Source: an uncultured Alphaproteobacteria bacterium
GTDB taxonomy: Bacteria > Pseudomonadota > Alphaproteobacteria > HIMB59
Assembly (NCBI GenBank): GCA_902616855.1
Contig: CACMUL010000005.1
Span: 1 to 64,000 of the forward strand
Reading direction: 5' to 3'
Length of the DNA: 64,000 nucleotides
Shown here: positions 43,463-53,217 of the stretch, one piece after another
Position numbering within the stretch: the stretch's first letter is position 1
Layout of the letters: the number at the start of each line of letters is the position of its first letter
Notes under the pieces: model-generated
What the model saw: only the letters and a program-made list of their open reading frames with translations
Databases searched by the model: none
Told to the model about the DNA's origin: nothing
Position numbers and translations under genes: made by a program

Positions 43463-44087
43463 ATACTTTGGTAGAAAAAAAGGAAAGTCATTTGTAAGAC
43501 TCGAGCAATACTCAAAATTTCTTAAAGAACCAAATAAAATATTATTTAATAAAATCAAAACACCAAGAATTTTAGAAATTGGAATTGGTGATGGAGAAAA
43601 AATCAGTGAAGATGCAAAACTATATTCAAAAATAAACTTTATTGGTTGTGATATTTTTGCTGATGGAGTTTTAAGAGCTATCAGGAACTCTGTTGATGAT
43701 AATTTGAAAAATCTTCAAGTCTTTCATTTAAATATTCAAGATCTTTTACCATTCATACCAAACAATTATCTTCAGGAGATAAGAATATACTTTCCAGATC
43801 CGTGGCCAAAAAATAAGCATAAAAAAAGGCGCACTGTTAATAAACTCCTTGTAAAAGATCTCACAAAAAAACTAAAAAAAAAAGGAGTTATTCGTTTTGC
43901 TACTGATCATGGTGACTATTTTATTGAAGCTTTGGCTTTGATGAAAAAGTTCAAATACACCATGCCAGATATTAGCCCTAAATGTTGGAAATATAGTGAT
44001 TCCAACGCTTTACACACCAAATTTGAGAAAAAAGCCTTAGACAAAAATCATAAATTATTCTATTTTAGCGTTCTTAAAAATTATTAA
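43443..44087 (+). CDS. trmB: tRNA (guanine-N7-)-methyltransferase
   Basis: Forms m7G46 in tRNA variable loops. The 214 aa Rossmann methyltransferase has the SAM-binding ILEIGIGDGE and the TrmB signature IRIYFPDPWPKNKHKKRR. It overlaps lnt by 20 bp. In most alphaproteobacteria metK sits between lnt and trmB and rimP follows trmB; both are missing here. A terminator follows directly. Confidence 0.95.
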   Translation: MFESKNKYFGRKKGKSFVRLEQYSKFLKEPNKILFNKIKTPRILEIGIGDGEKISEDAKLYSKINFIGCDIFADGVLRAIRNSVDDNLKNLQVFHLNIQDLLPFIPNNYLQEIRIYFPDPWPKNKHKKRRTVNKLLVKDLTKKLKKKGVIRFATDHGDYFIEALALMKKFKYTMPDISPKCWKYSDSNALHTKFEKKALDKNHKLFYFSVLKNY

Positions 44088-44100
44088 CCAACGATGAGGA

Positions 44101-44125
44101 GGTGGGTTATCCCGCCTTTTTTTTT
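44101..44125 (+). terminator. Rho-independent terminator after trmB
   Basis: GGTGGG and CCCGCC pair over 6 bp around a TTAT loop and are followed by nine T. It ends the rimI-trmB transcript 15 bases before nusA. The nusA-pnp block probably has its own promoter or is reached by readthrough. Confidence 0.9.
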
Positions 44126-44139
44126 AACTAGAAAAGATA

Positions 44140-45642
44140 ATGCTAAATAACACAGAAATATTAAAAGTTGCCGAAGTCGTCTCACAAGAGAAGGGCATCG
44201 AAATGGATATAGTAATGGAGGCTCTTGAGGAGTCTTTTGAAATTATTGGAAAATCAAAATACGGAATGGACAATAACATCAAAGCATCTATTGACCGTCT
44301 TACAGGAAATATAAGTTTATCTCATATTAAAGATGTGGTTGAAAAAATTGATCCTGTTTTGCAGGCAAATCAAATTTTATTAGATCATGCTAAAAAATAT
44401 GATGCTGATACTGAAATTGGAAAACAAATAACAATTCCTTTACCATCCGTAAACTTTGGAAGAGTTACAGCCAATATGGCAAGGCAAGTTATTTACTCTA
44501 GAGTTAGAGAAGCTGAAAAAAGAAGACAATTTAATGATTTCAAAGATCGCGTCGGAGAAGTTTTGTCGGGTATTGTTAAAAGAATTGAATTTGGAAATAT
44601 TATTGTTGATCTTGGTAAGGCCGAAGGATTTTTGAGAAAAGATGAACTCATTCCAAGAGAGAATTTTAAAAATGGTGATCGTATTAGAGCTTATTTCTTC
44701 GATATAAAAGAAGAAGCCAAAGGACACCAAATTTTTCTTTCAAGAACTCACCCTCAATTTATGGCAAAATTATTTGAACAGGAAGTACCTGAAATATATG
44801 AGGGTCAAATAGAAATTTTATCTGTTGCAAGAGATCCAGGTAGTAGAGGAAAGATTACAGTTCGTGCAAACGATAAGTCCATCGACCCAGTTGGGGCATG
44901 CGTAGGTATGAGAGGTTCTAGAGTACAGGCTATTGTTAATGAATTACAAGGTGAAAAAATCGATATCGTAAATTGGTCAGAGCTAAAGTCGATGTATGTT
45001 CAAAATGCCATTGCGCCCGCGCAAGTCGCAAAAGTTAATGAATTTGAAGACTCAAATAGAGTAGAGATAGTCTTACCTGAGGATCAGTTAAGTATTGCTA
45101 TTGGTAGAAGAGGTCAAAATGTAAAATTAGCTTCAATACTTACTAATCTTGAAATTGATATACTAACTGAAAAAGAAGACGCAGAAAGAAGACAAGAGGA
45201 ATTTAAAAAAATCACTTCTCTTTTCGCTGAAAAACTTGATCTCGAAGATATGATTGCACAATTATTGGCGGTCGAGGGATACACAAGTATTGAAAAAATT
45301 GCTAATGCCTCTATCCAAGATATAGAAAAAATTGAAGGATTTGATAATGAGCTTGCCGCCGAGATATATGCTCGTGCCACACAGTATATGGAAAACGAGA
45401 AGGCAGAACTTGAGAAATTAATTCAATCTTCGAAGCTAGATGATTACGTCAAAGGAATTTCAGAGTTTGATAATAAAATTTTAGCTACATTGATTGAGAA
45501 CAATATTTTTTCACGTCAAGATCTTGCAGATTTAGCAACTGATGAATTAGTGGGTAGAGACGGCATACTACAAAAAAGAGTTGAAAAATCTGCTGCAGAA
45601 AAAATTATTATGGATGCTAGGGAGATTTATCTTAATAGCTAA
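44140..45642 (+). CDS. nusA: Transcription termination/antitermination factor NusA
   Basis: RNA-polymerase-associated elongation factor. The 500 aa protein has the N-terminal domain, an S1 RNA-binding domain, KH domains (VGACVGMRGSRVQAIVNELQGEKIDIV, SIAIGRRGQNVKLA) and a C-terminal helix-hairpin-helix/acidic-repeat region (ASIQDIEKIEGFDNELAAEIY). It begins the nusA-infB-rbfA-truB-rpsO-pnp operon. rimP and the small ylxR, usually before and after it, are absent. Confidence 0.97.
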   Translation: MLNNTEILKVAEVVSQEKGIEMDIVMEALEESFEIIGKSKYGMDNNIKASIDRLTGNISLSHIKDVVEKIDPVLQANQILLDHAKKYDADTEIGKQITIPLPSVNFGRVTANMARQVIYSRVREAEKRRQFNDFKDRVGEVLSGIVKRIEFGNIIVDLGKAEGFLRKDELIPRENFKNGDRIRAYFFDIKEEAKGHQIFLSRTHPQFMAKLFEQEVPEIYEGQIEILSVARDPGSRGKITVRANDKSIDPVGACVGMRGSRVQAIVNELQGEKIDIVNWSELKSMYVQNAIAPAQVAKVNEFEDSNRVEIVLPEDQLSIAIGRRGQNVKLASILTNLEIDILTEKEDAERRQEEFKKITSLFAEKLDLEDMIAQLLAVEGYTSIEKIANASIQDIEKIEGFDNELAAEIYARATQYMENEKAELEKLIQSSKLDDYVKGISEFDNKILATLIENNIFSRQDLADLATDELVGRDGILQKRVEKSAAEKIIMDAREIYLNS

Positions 45643-45648
45643 TTTTGA

Positions 45649-47661
45649 ATGACAAAAGAGACAAAGAACACAAATACATCTTCGGCTAAACCCTCTACGC
45701 CTACCTCTACAACATCCGCACCTCCCAGAAAAAAACTGACTCTCAATACAACAGCATTTCAAAAAAAACTTTCTTCTATTTCAGTTAATAATCTTTTAGA
45801 TGAAGAACCAGACTACGAAAAAATGCCCAGTCTTGCAAAGACTAAAAGAAATAGAGAAAAACAAAAAACAAAATTTAAACCAAATTTAACTAGCTCTCAA
45901 AAAATTGTCCGTGAAGTTGACATACCTGTAAAAATTTCTGTGCAGGAATTAGCAAGTAGAATGTCAGAAAAAACAGGTGATGTTGTAAAAGCTCTTATGA
46001 AAAGTGGAATTATGGCTACTGCTAATCAATACATAGATGGAGACACTGCAGAACTTATAGTTACAGAATTAGGTCATACACCGAAAAGAGAAGAGGCGAT
46101 CAGTTTAAAAGATGAAATTGCAAATCACCAAAAAACAAAAATATCCAAAATTTTACCCAGACCTCCAATTGTTACTGTGATGGGCCATGTTGATCACGGT
46201 AAAACATCTCTGTTGGATGCACTAAGAAATACAAATGTAACTTCAAAAGAGTCTGGTGGAATTACTCAACATATTGGTGCGTATCAAATTCAACATAAAA
46301 ACAATCCTATTACTTTTTTGGATACACCTGGTCATGCAGCTTTCTCAAATATTCGCTCTAGGGGAGCAAATTTAACAGATCTTGTTGTATTAGTAGTTGC
46401 TGCTAACGATAGTGTTAAACCTCAAACAATTGAAGCAATTTCTCATGCCAAAGCAGCAAAAGTTCCTATTGTTCTTGCAATTAATAAAATGGACTTACCA
46501 GATGTTGACCCAAGCATTGTTAGAAATGATTTGTTAACTCACGAGGTAGTTGTAGAAAGCTACAGTGGAGATGTATTAGAAACTGAAATATCTGCAATTA
46601 AAAAAACAAATCTAGAAAAATTATTAGATAACATTTTATTACAAGTAGAAATTCTAGATCTTAACGTCGAACATAACAAACTCGCTGAAGCGATTGTAGT
46701 TGAGTCTAAAATAGAAACAGGAAAAGGACCTGTTGCAACAGTAATTGTAAAAAATGGAACATTTAAAGAAGGCGATCATTTTACTTGTGGTTCGTCTTAT
46801 GGAAGAGTTAGAGCTTTACTTGATGAAAATGGTAGCAGAATTAAATCAGCTAGCCCAGGCATGCCGATTGAAGTGTTGGGTTTTGACTCAGTGCCACAAG
46901 CAGGTGATACAGTTTATGTTATGCCAAATGAGGATATTGCAAAAGATATTACAGAAAAAGTAAAAGAACAAAAAAAATTAGAAAATACAGAGGCAGTTAA
47001 AAAATCATCACTAGAGGAAATGATGGCTAATGTATCAAAGGGAGATATGAAAAAACTTCCAATCATTGTCAAAGCAGATGTTCAAGGATCTCTTGAAGCA
47101 ATAGTTTCCTCACTAGAAAAAGTTGGCAATGAAGAAGTTAAAATCAATGTCGTCCATAACGCTATTGGTGCAATTAATGAAAGTGATGTAAGCTTAGCAA
47201 ATTCTGCACAAGGGCTAGTAATTGGTTTTAACATCAGAGCTATCCCACAAGCCCGAACAATTGCAAAACGTGATAAAGTAGATATACGATATTATTCAAT
47301 TATTTATGAATTAATTGATGATATGAAAAAAATGCTCTCTGGTCTTCTCACTCCAGACACTAAAGAGGAAATTATTGGTCATGCCGAGGTTCGTGATACT
47401 TTCAAATCCTCAAAGTTTGGTACAATTGCAGGCTGCTTTGTTACTGACGGTATAGTCCAAAATTCTGCTAAAATCAGGCTTGTTAGAGAAGGTAAAATCA
47501 TACATGAAGGAGAAGTTGGAACCCTTAAGCGTTTTAAAGATGATGTCAAAGAGGTTAGAGAAAACTATGAGTGTGGTATTTCATTCAAAGATTATTCAGA
47601 TATTTTGGAAAAAGATGAAATTGAATTTTATGTAACTAAGGAAGTTCAAAAAGAATTATAG
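45649..47661 (+). CDS. infB: Translation initiation factor IF-2
   Basis: GTPase that positions initiator tRNA on the ribosome. The 670 aa protein is short for IF-2 because its N-terminal region is a reduced Ser/Thr/Pro/Lys-rich tail. The conserved core follows: the IF-2N-like VQELASRMSEKTGDVVKALM, the G1 loop VMGHVDHGKTSLLD, G3 DTPGHAAF and G4 NKMD, then domains II-IV. It starts 6 bp after nusA. Confidence 0.97.
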   Translation: MTKETKNTNTSSAKPSTPTSTTSAPPRKKLTLNTTAFQKKLSSISVNNLLDEEPDYEKMPSLAKTKRNREKQKTKFKPNLTSSQKIVREVDIPVKISVQELASRMSEKTGDVVKALMKSGIMATANQYIDGDTAELIVTELGHTPKREEAISLKDEIANHQKTKISKILPRPPIVTVMGHVDHGKTSLLDALRNTNVTSKESGGITQHIGAYQIQHKNNPITFLDTPGHAAFSNIRSRGANLTDLVVLVVAANDSVKPQTIEAISHAKAAKVPIVLAINKMDLPDVDPSIVRNDLLTHEVVVESYSGDVLETEISAIKKTNLEKLLDNILLQVEILDLNVEHNKLAEAIVVESKIETGKGPVATVIVKNGTFKEGDHFTCGSSYGRVRALLDENGSRIKSASPGMPIEVLGFDSVPQAGDTVYVMPNEDIAKDITEKVKEQKKLENTEAVKKSSLEEMMANVSKGDMKKLPIIVKADVQGSLEAIVSSLEKVGNEEVKINVVHNAIGAINESDVSLANSAQGLVIGFNIRAIPQARTIAKRDKVDIRYYSIIYELIDDMKKMLSGLLTPDTKEEIIGHAEVRDTFKSSKFGTIAGCFVTDGIVQNSAKIRLVREGKIIHEGEVGTLKRFKDDVKEVRENYECGISFKDYSDILEKDEIEFYVTKEVQKEL

Positions 47662-47662
47662 T

Positions 47663-48007
47663 GTGGACAATAAGCCAAGTTTTCGAACCAAAAAAGTTGA
47701 ACTTTCAATTAAAAGGCTTGTCTCTGAATATCTCGTAACTCAAAAAGATTATCTTTTAAAATTTCCAACAGTTCGTTTCGAAATAACTGAAGTAAGAGTA
47801 AGCAAAGATTTAAGATTTGCAAAAATTTATCTTATTCATAATATTTCAGAGGAGGATTTTAAAGAATTTAATAAACTTTATCTGAGAGAAATACAAAGTT
47901 TAATCGCAAGAACTCTTACAAGTAAATATACTCCAAAAATATCTTTAATTTTTGATGAATCTTTTCAAGAGTCTTTAAAAGTACAATCACTTCTAGATAA
48001 ATTATAG
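47663..48007 (+). CDS. rbfA: Ribosome-binding factor A
   Basis: Small KH-fold 30S maturation factor. The 114 aa protein shows VRFEITEVRVSKDLRFAKIYLI, the conserved RbfA core, and a C-terminal KYTPKISLIFDES. Starts at GTG one base after infB. Operonic between infB and truB as in most bacteria. Confidence 0.92.
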   Translation: MDNKPSFRTKKVELSIKRLVSEYLVTQKDYLLKFPTVRFEITEVRVSKDLRFAKIYLIHNISEEDFKEFNKLYLREIQSLIARTLTSKYTPKISLIFDESFQESLKVQSLLDKL

Positions 48008-48010
48008 ATC

Positions 48011-48709
48011 TTGGTAAAAGAAAACTTTCACAGTGATGGATGGTTATTAATAAATAAACCACAGGGCATAGAGTCATTTGGAGTTATTAGAAAATTAAAA
48101 TTTCGTTATTCGTTTAAAAAAATTGGCTTTGCTGGAACTCTGGACCCTTTAGCTTCTGGTTTATTATTAGTAGGTATTAATAAAGCTACGAAGAAAATAC
48201 CAAATATACATCAAGAAAAAAAAAGTTATGAGGTTGAAATACGATTTGGTGCTTCAACAAATACTTTAGACTCAGAGGGTAGATTCTTTAAAATGGAGTC
48301 GTCCTCGCATAATATAAATGAAAGAGTTTCACATTTAAAAAAGTTCATAGGAACATATCAACAAAAAATACCAGACTTTTCTGCGCACAAATTAAATGGT
48401 AAAAATTTTTATGAACTCGCTAGAGATAATAAAGCTATAGAAGATCGTCATAAAAAAGTATCAGTTCAAAGTTTAAAAATTCTATCTTCAAATAACTCAA
48501 AAATGAGGGTTGAGTTGAATTGCCATTCAGGGTTTTATGTGAGGGCATTCGCAGAGGAATTTGCAAATTCCCTAGGTGATATAGCTTACGCAAGTATGAT
48601 TAAAAGATTGAAAATAGGGACTTTTGATATAAATCAAGCTATTCCATATGAAAAAATCCTTGATTTCTCAAGTATAAATGATTTACATACCAATCTGATT
48701 TCCATTTGA
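48011..48709 (+). CDS. truB: tRNA pseudouridine-55 synthase (short form)
   Basis: Converts U55 of tRNAs to pseudouridine. The 232 aa protein keeps the catalytic domain: GWLLINKPQGIESF, GFAGTLDPLASGLLLVG with the catalytic Asp, YEVEIRFG, KIPDFSAHKLNGKNFYELAR and CHSGFYVRAFAEE. It lacks most of the C-terminal PUA-like extension found in E. coli TruB, consistent with a reduced genome. Starts at TTG 3 bp after rbfA. Confidence 0.94.
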   Translation: MVKENFHSDGWLLINKPQGIESFGVIRKLKFRYSFKKIGFAGTLDPLASGLLLVGINKATKKIPNIHQEKKSYEVEIRFGASTNTLDSEGRFFKMESSSHNINERVSHLKKFIGTYQQKIPDFSAHKLNGKNFYELARDNKAIEDRHKKVSVQSLKILSSNNSKMRVELNCHSGFYVRAFAEEFANSLGDIAYASMIKRLKIGTFDINQAIPYEKILDFSSINDLHTNLISI

Positions 48710-48757
48710 ACTGGGCGACATCCTGGTCAGATGATGTTTACTTTGAAAGGAGTATTG

Positions 48758-49012
48758 ATGTCGGAAATACAAATAAACGATATAGCTCGTGCTGATAATG
48801 ACACTGGTTCACCAGAGTCCCAAATTTTTTTTCTCACAAAAAAAATTAATCTGTTAACAGAACATATCAAAATCCATAAGAAAGATTTTCATTCTCGAAG
48901 AGGTCTGCTGATGATGGTTGGTAAAAGAAATAGATTGATGGCGTATTTAAAGAAGAGGAATGTAGGAAAGTACACAGAAGTAGCAGATAAACTAAAGCTA
49001 AGAAAAAAATAA
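48758..49012 (+). CDS. rpsO: 30S ribosomal protein S15
   Basis: Primary 16S-binding protein. 84 aa from ATG 48758, which has a strong AAAGGAG ribosome site. The ORF-track start 27 bases upstream adds residues unlike any S15. The conserved [29 protein letters not shown] and [10 protein letters not shown] are present. The upstream leader contains a small G-U-rich stem (ACTGGG/CCTGGT) near the truB stop, possibly part of S15 autoregulation; this last point is speculative. Confidence 0.97.
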   Translation: MSEIQINDIARADNDTGSPESQIFFLTKKINLLTEHIKIHKKDFHSRRGLLMMVGKRNRLMAYLKKRNVGKYTEVADKLKLRKK

Positions 49013-49041
49013 TTTTTAATTAGCTATAAAGAAAGAGGAAG

Positions 49042-51105
49042 ATGAAAATAGAACATAAATTTGAGTTGGGTAACCAACAAATTACACTAGAAACAAATCG
49101 AATTGCAAAACAAGCAGATGCATCTGTGGTTGTAACCTGCGGTGAAACAATGGTTATGGCTAATATTTGTGCAGCAAAAACACAAAAACCTGATATTGAT
49201 TTTTTCCCATTAACAGTTAACTATCAGGAAAAATACTATGCCTCTGGTAAAATACCCGGAGGTTTTTTTAAGAGAGAGGCTAGACCGACTGAAAGAGAAA
49301 CATTAACAAGTCGTTTAATTGATAGACCTATTAGGCCTCTATTTCACAAAAACTTTAAAAATGAAACTCAAGTAACATTAACAGTCTTATCATACGATAG
49401 CGTTGTCGATCCTGATATTATTGCTATGTACGCAACTGGCGCAGCATTAGCTATTTCAGGCCTTCCTGTGGCAGGTACTTTGGGTTCTGCTAGAGTTGGA
49501 TATATAGACGGACAACTAGTAGCAAATCCTACTATCCAGGATATGGAAAATTCTGAACTAGATTTAGTAGTGGCTGGAACAGAAGAGGGTGTTTTGATGG
49601 TGGAGTCCGAAGCCCAAGAACTCTCTGAGAGTACTATGCTTGAGGCAGTAATGTTTGGACATAATTTTTATCAAACATTTATTAAAGAAGTTCAAAACTT
49701 TGCAAGCAAAACAGAAATTAAGACTTTTGAAGTCCCAAGCTTACCTGATTTTTATGAAGGATTGCAAAAAGATATTGCAAGTAAAATCTCTGAACCAATT
49801 CGTGAAGCATACGGTTTAGTTGACAAGCAAGAGCGAAGTCAAAAACTGACAGAGATTAGATCTTCTATTGTTGATAATGTAGAGGATGATCAGATTTTAG
49901 CTGCTACAACAATCATTAAAGACATAGAAAAAGATGTAGTAAGAGGCGATATTATTAAAAATAAAAGCCGTATTGACGGAAGAAAATTAGATGAAGTAAG
50001 AAAAATTACATGTGAATTAGACATTCTTCCTCGAGCTCATGGTTCAAGTCTTTTTACTCGTGGAGAAACTCAAGCATTAGTTGTGACTACACTAGGAACG
50101 GGAGATGATGAGCAAATGATTGACTCTCTTGATCCAATGCATAAACAACACTTTATGTTGCATTATAATTTTCCTCCTTACTCTGTAGGAGAAGTAGGAA
50201 GAGTAGGAGCGACTGGTAGAAGAGAAATTGGTCATGGAAAACTAGCTTGGCGTGCAGTTCATCCAATGTTACCAAAAAAAGAGGACTTCCCATACACACT
50301 AAGATTAGTATCCGAGATAACTGAGTCTAATGGTTCCAGTTCTATGGCTACGGTATGTGGTTCATCTCTTGCTTTGATGGCAGCAGGTGTACCAATTAAA
50401 AAACATATTGGTGGTATAGCAATGGGTCTAATCAAAGAGGGTGAGGACTTTGTAGTGCTTAGTGATATCCTAGGAGATGAAGATCACTTAGGTGATATGG
50501 ACTTTAAAGTTGCCGGTACTATGGATGGTATTACTTCTCTTCAAATGGATATTAAGATTACCAGTATTACTAAAGAGATTATGGAAATTGCTTTAAATCA
50601 AGCATCAGGAGGAAGAAAACATATTATTGGTGTTATGTCGGATTCCTTACCAGAAGCTCGAACAAAATTTTCAAAACATGCTCCTCAAGTAATCTCTATC
50701 ACTATTGATAAAGCTAAGATTAAAGACGTTATTGGTTCAGGTGGCAAGGTAATTAAAAACATAGTCGAAGTCTCTGGGGCAAAACTAGAGGTCAACGATG
50801 ATGGAATTGTAAAAATTGCTTCCAGTAATGAAGAGTCAATTAATAAAGCTAAGCAAATGGTTGAAGACATTGTTGCGGAACCAGAAGTTGGCAAAGTTTA
50901 TACTGGCAAAGTTGTTAAAATTGTTGAGTTTGGTGCCTTTGTAAACTTTATGGGTGCTAGAGACGGATTACTTCATGTCTCACAAATTTCACAAAAAAGG
51001 GTCGAGAATGTCTCTGATGTTTTATCTGAGGGACAAGAAGTTCAAGTCAAAGTACTTGATGTTGATCGTGCGGGTAAAGTAAAACTTAGCATGAAAGAAG
51101 TATAA
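49042..51105 (+). CDS. pnp: Polyribonucleotide nucleotidyltransferase (PNPase)
   Basis: 3'-5' phosphorolytic exoribonuclease of the RNA degradosome. The 687 aa protein has two RNase PH domains (core [22 protein letters not shown]; second domain [17 protein letters not shown] and [20 protein letters not shown]), then KH ([12 protein letters not shown]) and S1 ([16 protein letters not shown]) domains at the C-terminus. A strong AGAGGAAG precedes the ATG. It closes the nusA operon and is followed by a stem-loop. Confidence 0.97.
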   Translation: MKIEHKFELGNQQITLETNRIAKQADASVVVTCGETMVMANICAAKTQKPDIDFFPLTVNYQEKYYASGKIPGGFFKREARPTERETLTSRLIDRPIRPLFHKNFKNETQVTLTVLSYDSVVDPDIIAMYATGAALAISGLPVAGTLGSARVGYIDGQLVANPTIQDMENSELDLVVAGTEEGVLMVESEAQELSESTMLEAVMFGHNFYQTFIKEVQNFASKTEIKTFEVPSLPDFYEGLQKDIASKISEPIREAYGLVDKQERSQKLTEIRSSIVDNVEDDQILAATTIIKDIEKDVVRGDIIKNKSRIDGRKLDEVRKITCELDILPRAHGSSLFTRGETQALVVTTLGTGDDEQMIDSLDPMHKQHFMLHYNFPPYSVGEVGRVGATGRREIGHGKLAWRAVHPMLPKKEDFPYTLRLVSEITESNGSSSMATVCGSSLALMAAGVPIKKHIGGIAMGLIKEGEDFVVLSDILGDEDHLGDMDFKVAGTMDGITSLQMDIKITSITKEIMEIALNQASGGRKHIIGVMSDSLPEARTKFSKHAPQVISITIDKAKIKDVIGSGGKVIKNIVEVSGAKLEVNDDGIVKIASSNEESINKAKQMVEDIVAEPEVGKVYTGKVVKIVEFGAFVNFMGARDGLLHVSQISQKRVENVSDVLSEGQEVQVKVLDVDRAGKVKLSMKEV

Positions 51106-51121
51106 AAATAATTTATAAACC

Positions 51122-51150
51122 AACGCAGATAATTTTTAATTATTTGCGTT
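51122..51150. terminator. Stem-loop between pnp and mtnA
   Basis: AACGCAGATAATT and AATTATTTGCGTT pair with one mismatch around a TTT loop, 16 bases after pnp and between convergent genes. There is no T-run on the plus strand, so it may act as a processing or bidirectional termination signal. Confidence 0.6.
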
Positions 51151-51203
51151 GCTAACCCTCACTATATAAATTTAGATATTCTAGTTATTAAACCAAAGTA
51201 AAA

Positions 51204-52283
51204 TTAATTTTTAAGTAATAAACTAATCTCACTTTTATCTGCTTTACAGATACCTTTTTCAGTAATCAATCCAGTGATATATTTGCTTGGAGTTATGTCA
51301 AAAGCTAAATTCAAACATTTGCTCTCTTGAGGGTAAATTAAAATATTTTTTAAATTACCATCATTATCTATACCGTTAATATGGGACAATTCTTTATTAT
51401 TTCGTTCCTCAATTGGAATATCTTTATAATTGTCAATTTCCCAATCTATTGTTGAGCTAGGTAGCGCAACATAGAAAGGTATTGAGTTATCATAAGCAGC
51501 AAGCGCTTTTAGATAAGTTCCAATTTTATTACATACATCTCCGGTATGTAATGTTCTATCTGATCCAACTATACACATATCGACAAAGCCTTTTTGCATC
51601 AAAATGCCCCCGGTGTTATCAGTAATAATAGTATTAGATATCTTTTCGTTATTTAATTCAAAAGAAGTTAAATTTGCACCTTGATTTCTTGGTCTAGTTT
51701 CATCAACCCAAATATGTAACGGAATTCCGGCTTTATTGGCATGATAGATTGGAGATGTTGCCGTTCCCCAATCAATAGTCGCTAACCAACCTGCATTACA
51801 GTGTGTCAAAATATTTACAGTATCCTTTTTATATTTATATATTTCATCAATAATTTTAAGACCATGCATACCTATATTTTCACAAAAATTTATGTCTTCT
51901 TTTATTATTTCTTGTGCTTCTTGAATTGCCACTTCAAATAGATTTGATGAGTCAACATTTGATAATTTGTTAATCATTCGACGAACAGCCCACTCTAAGT
52001 TGATTGCTGTTGGTCTAGTTTTAATTAGCTCAGAGCCTTTTTGTGTTATGAAGTCTAAATCTTTATTCTCTTTAGCAGCTAATGTTATTCCAAAAGCAGC
52101 GGCACCACCAATTAAAGGAGCACCTCTTACTTCCATTGTAAATATCGCATTAATCATCTCATCTGCATTATGAATATCCTTAACAATAAACTCATGCGGA
52201 AGTTTTGTTTGATCTATGATTTTTACAGATAAATTATCTTCATCATACCAAATTGTTTGATAGTTTTTATCTCCTATCCTCAA
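51204..52283 (-). CDS. mtnA: Methylthioribose-1-phosphate isomerase
   Basis: Converts 5-methylthioribose 1-phosphate to methylthioribulose 1-phosphate in methionine salvage. The 359 aa protein of the eIF2B-like isomerase family has EVRGAPLIGGAAAFG near the N-terminus, the catalytic-cysteine segment LTHCNAGWLATIDWGTATSP, and VDETRPRNQGANLTSFEL. The conserved Asp lies in VGSDRTLHTGDVCNKIGT. It starts directly after the mtnP stop, so the two form an operon. Confidence 0.95.
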   Translation of the reverse strand: MRIGDKNYQTIWYDEDNLSVKIIDQTKLPHEFIVKDIHNADEMINAIFTMEVRGAPLIGGAAAFGITLAAKENKDLDFITQKGSELIKTRPTAINLEWAVRRMINKLSNVDSSNLFEVAIQEAQEIIKEDINFCENIGMHGLKIIDEIYKYKKDTVNILTHCNAGWLATIDWGTATSPIYHANKAGIPLHIWVDETRPRNQGANLTSFELNNEKISNTIITDNTGGILMQKGFVDMCIVGSDRTLHTGDVCNKIGTYLKALAAYDNSIPFYVALPSSTIDWEIDNYKDIPIEERNNKELSHINGIDNDGNLKNILIYPQESKCLNLAFDITPSKYITGLITEKGICKADKSEISLLLKN

Positions 52284-53150
52284 TTATAAAACCCTACCAG
52301 CAACATTTTTTAATTTATCTTTGGTTTTTTTTGATCTTTTTTCAGGTGCCGTAATAATTGCAAAATCAAGACAATTGTTCGTTGGGTCCTGTGCATCGAT
52401 GAATTTTTCAAAATCTAAAATTAAGTTCTTTACAACTTTTTTAGCATTTGAACTATTTTGTGAGAGTGTTTCAATAATTTGTTTTACATCAACGTTATCG
52501 TGATCGGGATGCCAACAATCAAAATCTGTTATCATAGAAATTGAAGCATATCTAATTTCAGCTTCTCTTGCTAATTTGGCTTCTGGCATATTAGTCATTC
52601 CAATTACATCGGCACCCCAAGATCTGTAAAGATTAGACTCAGCAAGAGTAGAAAATTGGGGACCTTCCATTACAAGATAAGTAGCTCCTCTCTTATATTT
52701 GATATTTTCAGATTTGATGCTCTCTTCACAAGCATTCATGAGACCTTCGGAGGTTGGTTTTGCCATAGATACGTGAGCCACGATATCTTCATCAAAAAAT
52801 GTTTTATTTCTTGCAAAAGTTCTATCGATGAATTGGTCAACAATAACAAACATTCCAGGTTCAAGACCCTCTCTTAGAGAACCAACTGCAGATATGGAAA
52901 CGATATCAGTTACCCCAAGTTGTTTTAATGCATCAATATTAGCTCTGAAGTTAATTTTTGTTGGAGATATAAAGTGACCTCTCCCATGTCTTGGGAGGAA
53001 TATAACCTCCTTTGATTTAAATAAAGCTTTTGTTAACTCATCAGAGGGGTACCCCCATGGAGTTTTTATTTTTAAAGACTCAACATTAGACAGTCCTTCA
53101 ATATTGTATAAACCACTTCCTCCAATAATTGCTAACTTATTTTTTAGCAT
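52284..53150 (-). CDS. mtnP: S-methyl-5'-thioadenosine phosphorylase
   Basis: Splits methylthioadenosine, the by-product of polyamine or homoserine-lactone synthesis, into adenine and methylthioribose 1-phosphate. The 288 aa protein of the nucleoside phosphorylase superfamily has AIIGGSGLYNI, the phosphate-contact FLPRHGRGH, the purine site EGPQFSTLAES and GMTNMPEAKLAREAEI. It feeds MtnA, encoded next. No later salvage genes are present in this window. Confidence 0.94.
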   Translation of the reverse strand: MLKNKLAIIGGSGLYNIEGLSNVESLKIKTPWGYPSDELTKALFKSKEVIFLPRHGRGHFISPTKINFRANIDALKQLGVTDIVSISAVGSLREGLEPGMFVIVDQFIDRTFARNKTFFDEDIVAHVSMAKPTSEGLMNACEESIKSENIKYKRGATYLVMEGPQFSTLAESNLYRSWGADVIGMTNMPEAKLAREAEIRYASISMITDFDCWHPDHDNVDVKQIIETLSQNSSNAKKVVKNLILDFEKFIDAQDPTNNCLDFAIITAPEKRSKKTKDKLKNVAGRVL

Positions 53151-53217
53151 TTAAAAAAACTTACTACTCATCACAAAATTAATATGACACAGTCCTAATA
53201 GAAAAAGAATATTCTAA

